Below are positions 34,061 through 42,219 of a DNA stretch of 64,000 nt, in pieces. How positions within the stretch are numbered: position 1 is the stretch's first letter; every line of letters starts with the position of its first letter. The position numbers were made by a program, and so were the translations under genes. A model generated the notes under the pieces. It did not search any database. It worked only from the letters and a program-made list of their open reading frames with translations, and was not told the DNA's origin. This stretch comes from Castellaniella sp. MT123 (lineage in GTDB: Bacteria; Pseudomonadota; Gammaproteobacteria; Burkholderiales; Burkholderiaceae_B), in assembly GCF_039614765.1 (NCBI RefSeq), contig NZ_CP154879.1, forward strand, positions 434,001-498,000. The letters are read 5' to 3'.

Positions 34061-34207
34061 TTTACAAACTGCGAGCTGTGCGATAAAGAGCAAACCATTT
34101 AAGGTGTTCGCGTTTCGTATATGAATTTTTGAGAAATAGTGGAATAAGATAAAAATAAAAAGTGTTTCATTATTTTGAGTGAGCCTATATCCTGTCCCAG
34201 GAAGTAT

Positions 34208-34561
34208 TTAAACGTCATTGGGCGGTTCATCGAGCAGTTGCGTGAGGCGTTTCATAATCCACTGCTGCTCATCGGGCGTAATATCCCACTGGGAGCTACG
34301 AACTTTGGTTTCTATGCCCTTGCCGATACGGGATAAATTGAATTCTCTCGTCCATTCCGGGTGCTCGCGTTCTTTGCGTTGGCCGTATTTTTTGAACTGC
34401 TGAGCGAGGTCTTCTGCATTTTCGTAGGCCTGGAGATGCTCAGTGTCATCCACATAATTCGAATACTGGCCGTCAGCTGTTTTCCGAACTGCAAGTTTTG
34501 GCGCTTTTCCTGCGACTGAGCTCATTATTTTTCTGCGGGGAAAATTATCTGGAATTTCCAT
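34208..34561 (-). CDS. Hypothetical protein, 117 residues
   Basis: I do not recognise it. It is basic and charged, without membrane segments, and the end (WIMKRLTQLLDEPPNDV) is helical. The frame may start at 34561 or at the internal ATG 34525 (MSSVAGKAPKL), which is neater because it omits an odd PRRK leader. It sits in an AT-richer part of the island than the operon. Confidence 0.55.
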   Translation of the reverse strand: MEIPDNFPRRKIMSSVAGKAPKLAVRKTADGQYSNYVDDTEHLQAYENAEDLAQQFKKYGQRKEREHPEWTREFNLSRIGKGIETKVRSSQWDITPDEQQWIMKRLTQLLDEPPNDV

Positions 34562-34861
34562 GGCTTCGCTTTCCGCTAAATTGAGTCGTGTGAGTTGTGA
34601 TTTGTTCTGTGGGATGAAATATTATGATGTAGATTATTTTTATTTAATCATAATGAATTTTTCAGACCGTGCAATCTGCCACGTTGGATGACTGAAGACG
34701 CTTGCGCTGTGAGGGTGTCTCAGTATCACGCTTTTCTTTTAAAGAGCTTTATATAAAGAGTTTCATATAAAGTAGAGCTCTATATGGAGAGTGCCGGGCG
34801 TTACCCGAGAAGGCAGTTGCCAATGGGTTTTGGGGAGAGGCTTTTCAGGTAGTGAGCTTTT
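34562..34861. other. AT-rich gene-free stretch
   Basis: No gene is seen. The base composition is more AT-rich than anywhere else in the window. ATATAAAG is repeated at 34751-34758 and 34765-34772 next to two AGAGCT sites, which might be promoter or iteron-like elements. Confidence 0.4.
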
Positions 34862-35476
34862 TTATTTTTTATGATGTTCTTTTGCTTTTCTGTATGGGGT
34901 AACTACCTGTGGGACATATCCCATCACCCGCAGTTGCTCAAGCAGTGCTGCGATAACAAGTTGGTCTGGTGGCATGTCAAAGGCGTCTGGTGCATATTTG
35001 GCGTCATAGCGTTGCGTTGTGTCGCAAATGTATGTGGCTGCCCAGATGTGGTTTTTATGACGTTTTATTTTCATTTTGAATTTTGGTAGAGATGGGCTGG
35101 CATCGCTGTGATGCAATATTTGAATTGTTTTCCAGTCTCTACGTGGTGGGTAAGGGAAGTCTTCTTGGTGAGGACTAAATGCCAATGTGAGCATATTGAT
35201 GATTTTTTGCTCGTATGGTGATGATGCATCTACAGCCATTGCGTATATTGAATGCTGTTTTTCCCTCTGGCAATGAATAAGGTAGGGGTCGGGGAAATTT
35301 GTATCCTCTTCGCTTTGTGGATGTCCTGAGGCAAGAACGCTCCAGCTCATGATGGTCCGATGCGCCTTGACGCGAATCTGCAGTAGACACTCATGCCTGG
35401 GACAGTCCAGGTTGGCATCTGCCCATCTGAATGCTGAGGATATGCCTAACGGGGTGCAACTAGTTTTTGAGCTCAT
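34862..35476 (-). CDS. Hypothetical protein, 204 residues
   Basis: I do not recognise it. From the ATG at 35476 (MSSKTSCTPLG) it encodes a soluble protein with many His, Lys and aromatic residues (KFKMKIKRHKNHIWAATYIC) and a basic end. The frame is open 20 codons further upstream, to 35536. Base composition is low in GC relative to the core, as expected of cargo recently acquired. Confidence 0.5.
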   Translation of the reverse strand: MSSKTSCTPLGISSAFRWADANLDCPRHECLLQIRVKAHRTIMSWSVLASGHPQSEEDTNFPDPYLIHCQREKQHSIYAMAVDASSPYEQKIINMLTLAFSPHQEDFPYPPRRDWKTIQILHHSDASPSLPKFKMKIKRHKNHIWAATYICDTTQRYDAKYAPDAFDMPPDQLVIAALLEQLRVMGYVPQVVTPYRKAKEHHKK

Positions 35477-35676
35477 GTTGGGCTTTTGTGCGTTGTTGAG
35501 TCGATTGTTATCGCAGCAACGCACATAAACACGCAATACTCAGAAAGCTATCTGTGACTTGATGTCGGCCAAACGCGCTCCGGTTATTCGCTCCTCAATT
35601 CGCAGGCAATGCGCCCTGACGGTCGCTATACGTCGCAAGCAGCGACGTGCTGCGAAAGGATATGGATGGATAGGTT

Positions 35677-36165
35677 ATGGAATCTGAACGACCAGTCCGT
35701 ATGGATGAACCGCTCATTGAACTGTTGCTCAGGCGGGCTGCTCAAAATGGACATTCATTGGTGCGGCTTTCGAGTGAAATTGGAATTTCGTATCAGCGCC
35801 TTGTTCAGTACCGGCGCGGCGAGGCGAGGTTGGCCAGTGCGCGACGGCTGACGTTAGAAAATATTGGGGCCTACCTGCAGATTCCTGTCGTGCTCGTCTT
35901 GCTCATGGCGGGGAGCATTGGAATGAGAGACCTGACGTGGCCCGGAGAGGCAGAACGTCACCGGGTGGCAATGGCATTGGCGCTGATGCGTCAAGACATC
36001 CATGTGGGACCGCTGGTGCCAGGGGGGCTGGAAGGTGCGTCAGCTGAGGTCCAGCACTTTGTGGTGTTTTTGTATGAGCAGCTTGTTGGTGTGCGCTGCG
36101 GGGGCGAAAGCGCCTACATGAAGGAGTGGACGAACATGCTCGCGCAGCTCTCGGCTCATCCCTGA
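35677..36165 (+). CDS. Helix-turn-helix regulator-like protein, 162 residues
   Basis: Residues 15-70 (LLLRRAAQNGHSLVRLSSEI, then SYQRLVQYRRGEARLASARR) form an XRE-like helix-turn-helix. A hydrophobic segment (YLQIPVVLVLLMAGSIGM) follows, and the remainder is unassigned. It faces the integrase gene tail to tail across a terminator. A role in controlling the island is plausible but unproven. Confidence 0.6.
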   Translation: MESERPVRMDEPLIELLLRRAAQNGHSLVRLSSEIGISYQRLVQYRRGEARLASARRLTLENIGAYLQIPVVLVLLMAGSIGMRDLTWPGEAERHRVAMALALMRQDIHVGPLVPGGLEGASAEVQHFVVFLYEQLVGVRCGGESAYMKEWTNMLAQLSAHP

Positions 36166-36254
36166 AGGGGTTAGGCTGCTTGAGATGTGTGGGAATGAAG
36201 GAGAAGGGGGCCAGCGACTGTGGCTGCCCTTTTTGGCTTGAATGATTCTGAACA

Positions 36255-36276
36255 AACGGCCCCAACTGGGGCCGTT
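36255..36276. terminator. Terminator between convergent genes
   Basis: AACGGCCCC (36255-36263) pairs perfectly with GGGGCCGTT (36268-36276) around a 4-base loop and is followed by CTTCC. It separates the regulator (ending 36165) from the integrase (ending 36300). Confidence 0.75.
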
Positions 36277-36299
36277 CTTCCGATGCAGGCAGTCAGCCG

Positions 36300-37298
36300 T
36301 CAGGCCACTTTTCTGATGGCGTCTACGAGTTCGTTGGCTGTCGGATTGTAGTAGCGCATGGCCATTTGCAAAGTTTTCCAGCCCATGATTTTTGCAAGCG
36401 TCGTCGGTGGCATTTTCTTGGAGAGCCGCGAGGCCGCTTCGTGCCGCAGGTCATGAAAGCGCAGCCCTTCAATGCCCGCGCGCTCACACGCCCTCGCAAA
36501 TGCGGCGCCAAGCCCATTGGAGTCGTGAAAGCTCATGAGCCGCCCGCCGTGCAGCGGACGTGGCAGCGAGAGAAGGGCTTCTTCTGCGGTCTCTGAGAGT
36601 GGCACGATACGTCGCTCGCCGTTCTTGGTGTCTGCCGCGTCGAGCCGGATGACTTTGTTTTTGAAGTCAACTTGGTTCCATGTCAGCAGTGCTATTTCCC
36701 CTCGGCGCATCCCCGTTTCAATAGCCAGAATAACGCAGGTACTCAGTGTCGACGCACGGGCGTCACTTGTGGCGGCAAACAGTCGCGCCTCTTCGTCGTC
36801 CTCAAGTCGGCGCTCTCGTCCGGGAGGCAGCTTAGGCTTGCGGATGTTGGCGATAGGGTTGCTAATGGGGATGGACCAGTCCTTGTTCGCGGTTACGAGG
36901 ACAGACGACATCAGCGATAATTCGAGATGCACCGTCTTTGGGGCGACTTCTCCCAGCCGCTCGTCGCGGTACGTCGAGAAGTCGACGCTACGCAGGCTCG
37001 CTAATGAGCGTAGGGCAAGCGGGTGTTTTTGCAGTTGCTGCAGCCGAGCGCGCTCTGCGGGTGCGCCTTTATGCGTGGGGGTGACCTCGCGCTCATAGCG
37101 CTTCAGGACTTCGCCGAATGTTGTGCGCTCGGCCTCGGAAAGGTCTACAAAGACTTTCCTGGCCATCTTCGACTCGACAGTAGCCGACCAGGCCTCAGCT
37201 TCACGCTTCGTTTCGAAGGTTTTGGTCTGCGTGGGATAGCCACTTCGGCGGATGGTGGCTTGGTATTGATACGAGCCGCGCTTTGTGATGCTTGCCAT
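36300..37298 (-). CDS. Tyrosine integrase of the island
   Basis: The 332-residue protein has a DNA-binding N-terminus (SITKRGSYQYQATIRRSGYP), a core-binding domain and the catalytic residues in AIETGMRRGEIALLTW (Arg), FHDLRHEAASRL (H-x-x-R) and AMRYYNPT (Tyr). The start ATG at 37298 follows GGAGCAG; a longer frame to 37385 has no ribosome site and crosses the arm-like repeat. The gene lies 126 bases from the tRNA 3' end, transcribed away from it. It should integrate and excise the unit at the 3' end of tRNA-fMet. Confidence 0.93.
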   Translation of the reverse strand: MASITKRGSYQYQATIRRSGYPTQTKTFETKREAEAWSATVESKMARKVFVDLSEAERTTFGEVLKRYEREVTPTHKGAPAERARLQQLQKHPLALRSLASLRSVDFSTYRDERLGEVAPKTVHLELSLMSSVLVTANKDWSIPISNPIANIRKPKLPPGRERRLEDDEEARLFAATSDARASTLSTCVILAIETGMRRGEIALLTWNQVDFKNKVIRLDAADTKNGERRIVPLSETAEEALLSLPRPLHGGRLMSFHDSNGLGAAFARACERAGIEGLRFHDLRHEAASRLSKKMPPTTLAKIMGWKTLQMAMRYYNPTANELVDAIRKVA

Positions 37299-37346
37299 GT
37301 TTTCTGCTCCAGACAGAGAGTGGTTGGAGTCAGGTGTAGCGACAAG

Positions 37347-37365
37347 TGCAGCAAAATTGCAGCAA
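37347..37365. repeat. Arm-like repeat near the right end of the island
   Basis: TGCAGCAAAATTGCAGCAA, identical to 10838-10856. It lies between the integrase start and the tRNA, 59 bases from the attachment repeat, the usual location of attP arm sites. Confidence 0.65.
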
Positions 37366-37384
37366 AAACCGAATTTAGAAAGCA

Positions 37385-37415
37385 CAAGGGCTTACCGAAA
37401 TTCGGTAAGCCCTTG
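37385..37415. terminator. 31-base palindrome beside the tRNA 3' end
   Basis: Arms of 15 bases (37385-37399 and 37401-37415) are perfect complements around one central base. It sits eight bases beyond the tRNA 3' end inside the island, and is followed on the plus strand by ATTTTATTT. It probably ends tRNA transcription and may insulate the integrase. Confidence 0.75.
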
Positions 37416-37423
37416 ATTTTATT

Positions 37424-37500
<77 letters not shown>

Positions 37501-37513
37501 TCTGAAGAACATA

Positions 37514-37542
37514 ACTATAGCAAGTCTGCGAAAATAATGCAA
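37514..37542 (-). promoter_or_regulatory. Promoter of the initiator tRNA
   Basis: On the minus strand TTGCAT (37542-37537) and TATAGT (37519-37514) are separated by 17 bases and lie 14 bases before the tRNA. The -35 overlaps a direct repeat AATGCAAGCAA (37536-37546 and 37548-37558). Confidence 0.65.
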
Positions 37543-37579
37543 GCAAGAATGCAAGCAAACCTTCGGAGTTCACGATAAA

Positions 37580-38266
37580 ATGACGGAAACGGAAATCCTG
37601 CGAGTACTGGAAACCGCGTTATTGTGCGCGGACGCCCCTTTGCCGGTGGCCCAGTTGCGCAGCCTGTTCGAAAATACGATTTCCGGGGATGATATCCGCC
37701 GTCATCTGGCTGCGCTGCAGCTGGACTGGCAGGAACGGGGGCTCGAACTGGTGCAGCTGGCTAACAGCTGGCGCTTCCAGAGCCGCCCTGACATGCAGCG
37801 TTACCTGGCGCGCCTGAGCCCGGAAAAACCGCCCCGATACTCTCGCGCCGTTCTGGAAACCCTGGCGATCATTGCCTGGCGCCAGCCCGTGACGCGAGGC
37901 GACATCGAGGACGTTCGCGGGGTTACCGTGTCGGCGCAGATCATCCGCACCCTGGAAGACCGGGGCTGGATCGAAGTGCTGGGTTATCGCGATGCGCCAG
38001 GTCGCCCGGCTTTGCTGGGAACGACGCGCCGATTCCTGGAGGATCTGGGTCTGAAGGCGCTCGACGAATTGCCTGAGCTCGATTCGGCGGAATCGGAACA
38101 GATGCTGGAAACCCTGCCGTTTGCGTCAGCGAACACGGGCCGGACCGAAGATGGCGTTTTAGTCGAGCCGGATGCGGAACCGGCATCGGGCGCGGCCGAA
38201 CCTGTGCCCGACGCGACCGATGATCGTCTCGGGCAGGCGCCGGATATCGCGCAAAACGGACCTTGA
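37580..38266 (+). CDS. scpB: Segregation and condensation protein B
   Basis: The 228-residue protein has the two winged-helix domains of Scp[21 protein letters not shown] at the start and [28 protein letters not shown] and [20 protein letters not shown] from about residue 92 to 165. The acidic, Ala/Glu-rich tail is variable in the family. ScpB forms the Smc-ScpAB condensin for chromosome segregation. scpA is not in the window; here scpB directly precedes rluB, a common pairing in betaproteobacteria. It is the first core gene after the tRNA. Confidence 0.95.
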   Translation: MTETEILRVLETALLCADAPLPVAQLRSLFENTISGDDIRRHLAALQLDWQERGLELVQLANSWRFQSRPDMQRYLARLSPEKPPRYSRAVLETLAIIAWRQPVTRGDIEDVRGVTVSAQIIRTLEDRGWIEVLGYRDAPGRPALLGTTRRFLEDLGLKALDELPELDSAESEQMLETLPFASANTGRTEDGVLVEPDAEPASGAAEPVPDATDDRLGQAPDIAQNGP

Positions 38267-38315
38267 GCCGTGCACCACTCAATATTGGAATTATGTGAAG
38301 GAGTCATTGAACCCC

Positions 38316-39953
38316 ATGACAGCAGAACTCGAAACGAAGCCACAACCCGCAAGCGACAGTCTGGCGGGGGCGCAGCCAACTGATTCGGAAGCCCGCACCG
38401 CGCCAGGCCGCGCCCGGGGTGGTCGCAAGCTGCGCACGCCGTTTCGTCGCCGTCGTGGGGATGAAACGGCCGCAGCCAAACCGGCTGACGATTCACCGGT
38501 GCCGGATGCCGGATCCGCCGAGGAGGCCGACCGGGCGCTGTCCTACCTGAGCAAAACCCATGCGACCGCTCAGCGCCTGGATCGCTACCTGAATAGCGAC
38601 GCGCTGATGCCCAAGCTGCATAAGGTGCTGGCCGAGGCGGGTGTCGGGTCGCGCCGCGACATGGAAGAACTCATCGTTGCCGGCCGGGTCTCGGTCAATG
38701 GCGAGCCCGCGCATGTGGGCCAGCGCGTCGGCCCCGATGATCAGGTGCGCGTCAATGGGCGGCTGGTGTCGCGGCCGAGGGCCGGGAAATTGCCGCGTGT
38801 GATCCTGTATCACAAGCCGGCCGGTGAAATCGTCAGCCATGACGACCCGGAAGGGCGTGCGACGGTGTTTGCGCGTCTGCCGCGCATCCGCAGTGGCAAA
38901 TGGCTGTCGGTGGGGCGTCTTGATTTGAATACCGAAGGCCTGTTGATCCTGACGACGTCGGGCGAACTGGCCAACCGTCTATCGCATCCCCGTTACGGTT
39001 CCGAGCGCGAATACGCTGTGCGGGTGTTGGGCGACCTGGATGAGCCGAAGCAGGCTGAACTGACCTCCGGCATCCAGTTGGACGACGGTCCGGCGCAGTT
39101 CAATTCGCTCGATTATCTGGGCGGCGAGGGTAGCAACCGGTGGTACCGGGTCACGCTGTCGGAAGGCCGTAACCGGGAGGTCCGGCGCATGTTCCAGGCG
39201 GCGGGGGTCACCGTCAGCCGGCTGATCCGCACACGCTTTGGCGATGTGATCCTGCCGACCAATCTGCGGCGTGGCCGGTGGGAAGAACTGGATTCCCCGC
39301 TGGTCGGGGCGTTGATGGTGCAGTTGGGGTTGATTCGCGCCGCGGGCGATGAAGATGAGGATCAGGTCGAGCGCCAGCCGCTGTCGCATGCCAGCGCCTT
39401 GCCGCCGGGGTTCGGGACGCCGGGTCAGAATGGCCAGAATGGCGCACGTCTGAATCGGCGCGGCCGCGTCTCCGGGGGGCGCAAAAGCGCCATCGACCCA
39501 TTCACGACGGGCCTGTTGATCAGCGGTGGGCTCGCAAACGGGCATCCGGACGGTGGTAGGGCGCGTCCTGCGTCGAAGCCCGGTCGTGGGACGGCAAAGC
39601 CGGCCCGGTCGGCCAGGCCGCCCAAGGCGGCTGAGTCGCCGCGCACGGGCAGGCCGCGCAAGCCAGCCCCAGAGGGATCCCAGGCGCAGGATATGGGCGG
39701 ACAGGTCGCCAAGGGGCATGCCGGAAAGGGCCGCGGCGGCAAGGGGCGCGCTGGCAATGATCATGCCGGAAAGGGGCATGATCGTCCCGCCGGAGAGTCC
39801 GCCCGTTCCCGTGCGCCGAAATCCGGCCAGCCCGCGGCACCGAAGACCGACCGTCGTTCGGCCAAGCCGCGCAAGCAGGGCGGCGGTGAACACCAGCCTC
39901 AGGGCGCGCATGCGCATGAGTCCCAGTTGGGCCGCCTGGGGCGGGGGCGTTGA
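38316..39953 (+). CDS. rluB: 23S rRNA pseudouridine(2605) synthase with long basic tail
   Basis: The protein (545 residues from ATG 38316; AAGGAG lies at 38298-38303 and a TTG at 38307 is an alternative) has an S4 RNA-binding domain (about residues 105-155, [20 protein letters not shown]) and the synthase domain with the catalytic Asp in [12 protein letters not shown]. It modifies helix 89-90 region uridine in 23S rRNA. The last 190 residues are low-complexity Lys/Arg/Gly/Ala/Pro, with [11 protein letters not shown] repeats, as in other betaproteobacterial RluB proteins. It follows scpB by 49 bases. Confidence 0.92.
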   Translation: MTAELETKPQPASDSLAGAQPTDSEARTAPGRARGGRKLRTPFRRRRGDETAAAKPADDSPVPDAGSAEEADRALSYLSKTHATAQRLDRYLNSDALMPKLHKVLAEAGVGSRRDMEELIVAGRVSVNGEPAHVGQRVGPDDQVRVNGRLVSRPRAGKLPRVILYHKPAGEIVSHDDPEGRATVFARLPRIRSGKWLSVGRLDLNTEGLLILTTSGELANRLSHPRYGSEREYAVRVLGDLDEPKQAELTSGIQLDDGPAQFNSLDYLGGEGSNRWYRVTLSEGRNREVRRMFQAAGVTVSRLIRTRFGDVILPTNLRRGRWEELDSPLVGALMVQLGLIRAAGDEDEDQVERQPLSHASALPPGFGTPGQNGQNGARLNRRGRVSGGRKSAIDPFTTGLLISGGLANGHPDGGRARPASKPGRGTAKPARSARPPKAAESPRTGRPRKPAPEGSQAQDMGGQVAKGHAGKGRGGKGRAGNDHAGKGHDRPAGESARSRAPKSGQPAAPKTDRRSAKPRKQGGGEHQPQGAHAHESQLGRLGRGR

Positions 39954-39990
39954 TCGGATTTCTCCGATTTCGAAAGTCAGGAAAATGCCC

Positions 39991-40016
39991 TTTACGACAG
40001 TGAATGCTGTTATAAT
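39991..40016 (+). promoter_or_regulatory. Promoter of the rimP-nusA-infB operon
   Basis: TATAAT (40011-40016) is a perfect -10. The best upstream hexamer, TTTACG (39991-39996), is spaced a little short at 14 bases, so the -35 is weak. The transcript would have a leader of about 190 bases containing the hairpin at 40180-40196. Confidence 0.55.
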
Positions 40017-40179
40017 CTAAGGCTTTACAGCATCTTTGTGCTGTGTCCACCGGAAATTTCGCGCACGGAAGTGCGACTGGTCTGTGGCACGTGCAGCTGG
40101 TCTTTAGCCAGTTGCAATGCTGCGATCAGGATTTTCGGCGGTTCCTGAATTCACCTCGGGGAATGCCGAGGCCAACAGA

Positions 40180-40206
40180 GGGCTGCGGGACAGCCCCTTT
40201 TTTTTG
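40180..40206 (+). terminator. Intrinsic terminator in the rimP leader (likely attenuator)
   Basis: GGGCTG (40180-40185) and CAGCCC (40191-40196) enclose CGGGA and are followed by C and eight T. This textbook terminator ends just before the rimP ATG at 40213, after the operon promoter, so it can only be a conditional stop. NusA made by this operon acts at such hairpins, which gives a plausible feedback. Confidence 0.65.
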
Positions 40207-40212
40207 GATTTT

Positions 40213-40683
40213 ATGGCGGACATATTTGCGGTCACCCAGCAGGCTCTGCTGGGTTTTGGTGTTGAACTGGTCGATGTGGAACGCGCGCCTCTTGGAGTTT
40301 TGCGTGTGGTGATCGATCGCCCCGAAGGGGTGCGCATCGAAGACTGCGAGCAGGTTTCGCGCCAGTTGTCGCATGTCTTCGAGGTCGAAAACATCGATTA
40401 CAAGCGACTGGAGGTCAGCTCGCCGGGCGTGAACCGGCCGCTGCGCCGCCTGGCCGATTATGTCCGCTTTGCCGGTCAGCGGATCGAACTGCGTCTCCAT
40501 GAGCCGGTCGAATCCCGCAAGGTCTTTACCGGGACGTTGCACGTGACGGAACAGGAACCCCCCGCCCTCAGTCTGGAATACGAAGACCAGACCGGGGGGC
40601 TGCGGACCCTGCCGTTTTCTTTTGACGATGTGGATCGGGCTCACCTGGATCCTGTTCTCGATTTCAAGGGTAAGAAGCGATGA
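40213..40683 (+). CDS. rimP: Ribosome maturation factor RimP
   Basis: From ATG 40213 the product has 156 residues, the family length. It contains [37 protein letters not shown] and the C-terminal SH3-like segment. RimP is needed for 30S subunit maturation. The frame is open further upstream to 40117, through the terminator, and that part is not coding. Its stop overlaps the nusA start by four bases. Confidence 0.95.
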   Translation: MADIFAVTQQALLGFGVELVDVERAPLGVLRVVIDRPEGVRIEDCEQVSRQLSHVFEVENIDYKRLEVSSPGVNRPLRRLADYVRFAGQRIELRLHEPVESRKVFTGTLHVTEQEPPALSLEYEDQTGGLRTLPFSFDDVDRAHLDPVLDFKGKKR

Positions 40684-42164
40684 GTCGCGAAATTCTTCTA
40701 TTGGTCGACGCCCTGGCGCGTGAAAAAAACGTCGAACGCGAAGTGGTGTTCGGCGCGCTCGAAAGCGCGCTGGCCTCGGCCATGAAAAAGCGCTTCAAGG
40801 AAGACGTGGACATTCGCGTGGCCATCGACCGTCAGACCGGCGAACATGAAGGCTTTCGCCGTTGGCTGGTGGTGCCCGACGAGGCGGGCCTGCAGGAACC
40901 CGATGCGCAGGAACTGTACACGGATGCCCAGGACATCGTCCCCGGCATCGAGGTCGGCGAATACATCGAAGAGCCGCTCGAGCCCATCGAATTCGGTCGC
41001 ATCGGTGCACAGGCGGCCAAGCAGGCGATTCTGCAGAAGATCCGCGATGCGGAACGCGAACAGGTGCTCAACGACTTCCTCGATCGGGGGGAAAGCATCG
41101 TCTCCGGCACGGTCAAACGCCTGGACAAGGGCGATGCCATCATCGAGATCGGCAAGGTCGAAGCCCGCTTGCCGCGCACCGAGATGATCCCGAAGGAAAA
41201 CATCCGCTCGGGCGACCGTGTGCGCGCCTGGGTCCTGAAGGTCGATCATGCCGCGCGTGGCCAGCAGGTCATCCTGTCGCGCACCGCACCCGATTTCATC
41301 CGTGAACTCTTCGAAAACGAAGTGCCGGAAATCGAACAGGGTCTGCTCGAAATCAAGGCCGCTGCGCGCGACCCCGGCGTGCGTGCCAAAATCGCTGTCG
41401 TGGCGTACGATAAGCGGATCGATCCGATCGGCACATGCGTCGGCATGCGGGGGTCCCGCGTGACGGCCGTGCGTAACGAACTCGGCGGCGAACAGGTCGA
41501 TATCGTCCTCTGGGCCGATGACCCCGCCGAATTCGTGATCGGCGCCCTGGCGCCTGCGCACGTCGAATCCATCCTGGTGGACGAGGACAAGCACGCCATG
41601 GATGTGGTGGTGGATGAGGAAAACCTCCCCAAGGCGATCGGTGCGCGGGGCCAGAATGTGCGGCTCGCGTCCGAACTGACGGGGTGGCAGATCAACATCA
41701 TGACGCCCGAGGAAAGTCAGAATCGGCAGGATACCGAGCGCGCCGCCCTGCGTCATACCTTCATTACGAAGCTGGACGTGGACGAGGAAGTCGCCGATAT
41801 CCTGATCGACGAGGGCTTCACCGGGCTCGAGGAAGTCGCCTACGTGCCCTTGCAGGAACTGCTGGACATCGAGGCATTCGACGAGGAAACCGTCAACGAG
41901 CTGCGCACCCGTGCACGTAATGCCTTGCTCACCGAAGCAATCGCCAAGGAAGAACGCGTGCAGACCGCCCGCGACTTGCTGGAGATCCAGGGCATGGACG
42001 CGTCGCTGGTCGCCAAGCTCGCCGAGAACGACATCACCACACTGGATGATCTGGCCGAGCTGGCGGCCGACGAGCTGGCCGAATTGACCGGTCTGTCCGA
42101 GGAAACCGCCAGCGACATGATCATGCAGGCGCGGGCCCACTGGTTCGAGGACGACAAAGCCTGA
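40680..42164 (+). CDS. nusA: Transcription termination/antitermination protein NusA
   Basis: The 494-residue protein has the N-terminal RNA polymerase-binding domain, an S1 domain (about 135-200, [15 protein letters not shown]), two KH domains (about 230-345, [20 protein letters not shown] and [18 protein letters not shown]) and two acidic C-terminal repeats ([40 protein letters not shown]), all as in the E. coli protein. It modulates pausing, termination and antitermination. Confidence 0.97.
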   Translation: MSREILLLVDALAREKNVEREVVFGALESALASAMKKRFKEDVDIRVAIDRQTGEHEGFRRWLVVPDEAGLQEPDAQELYTDAQDIVPGIEVGEYIEEPLEPIEFGRIGAQAAKQAILQKIRDAEREQVLNDFLDRGESIVSGTVKRLDKGDAIIEIGKVEARLPRTEMIPKENIRSGDRVRAWVLKVDHAARGQQVILSRTAPDFIRELFENEVPEIEQGLLEIKAAARDPGVRAKIAVVAYDKRIDPIGTCVGMRGSRVTAVRNELGGEQVDIVLWADDPAEFVIGALAPAHVESILVDEDKHAMDVVVDEENLPKAIGARGQNVRLASELTGWQINIMTPEESQNRQDTERAALRHTFITKLDVDEEVADILIDEGFTGLEEVAYVPLQELLDIEAFDEETVNELRTRARNALLTEAIAKEERVQTARDLLEIQGMDASLVAKLAENDITTLDDLAELAADELAELTGLSEETASDMIMQARAHWFEDDKA

Positions 42165-42219
42165 TTGCTTTGTCGCATCGTTCCATACCGCCCCTTAACG
42201 TAGTCAAAGAGAGAGTCGA

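Noticed and set aside
37536-37558. Short CRISPR-like or iteron repeat
   Set aside because: Only two 11-base copies separated by one base, within the tRNA promoter. No CRISPR array or cas gene is seen anywhere in the window.
40698-42140. 480-residue reading frame antisense to nusA
   Set aside because: It mirrors codon bias of nusA; the plus-strand protein has all NusA domains.
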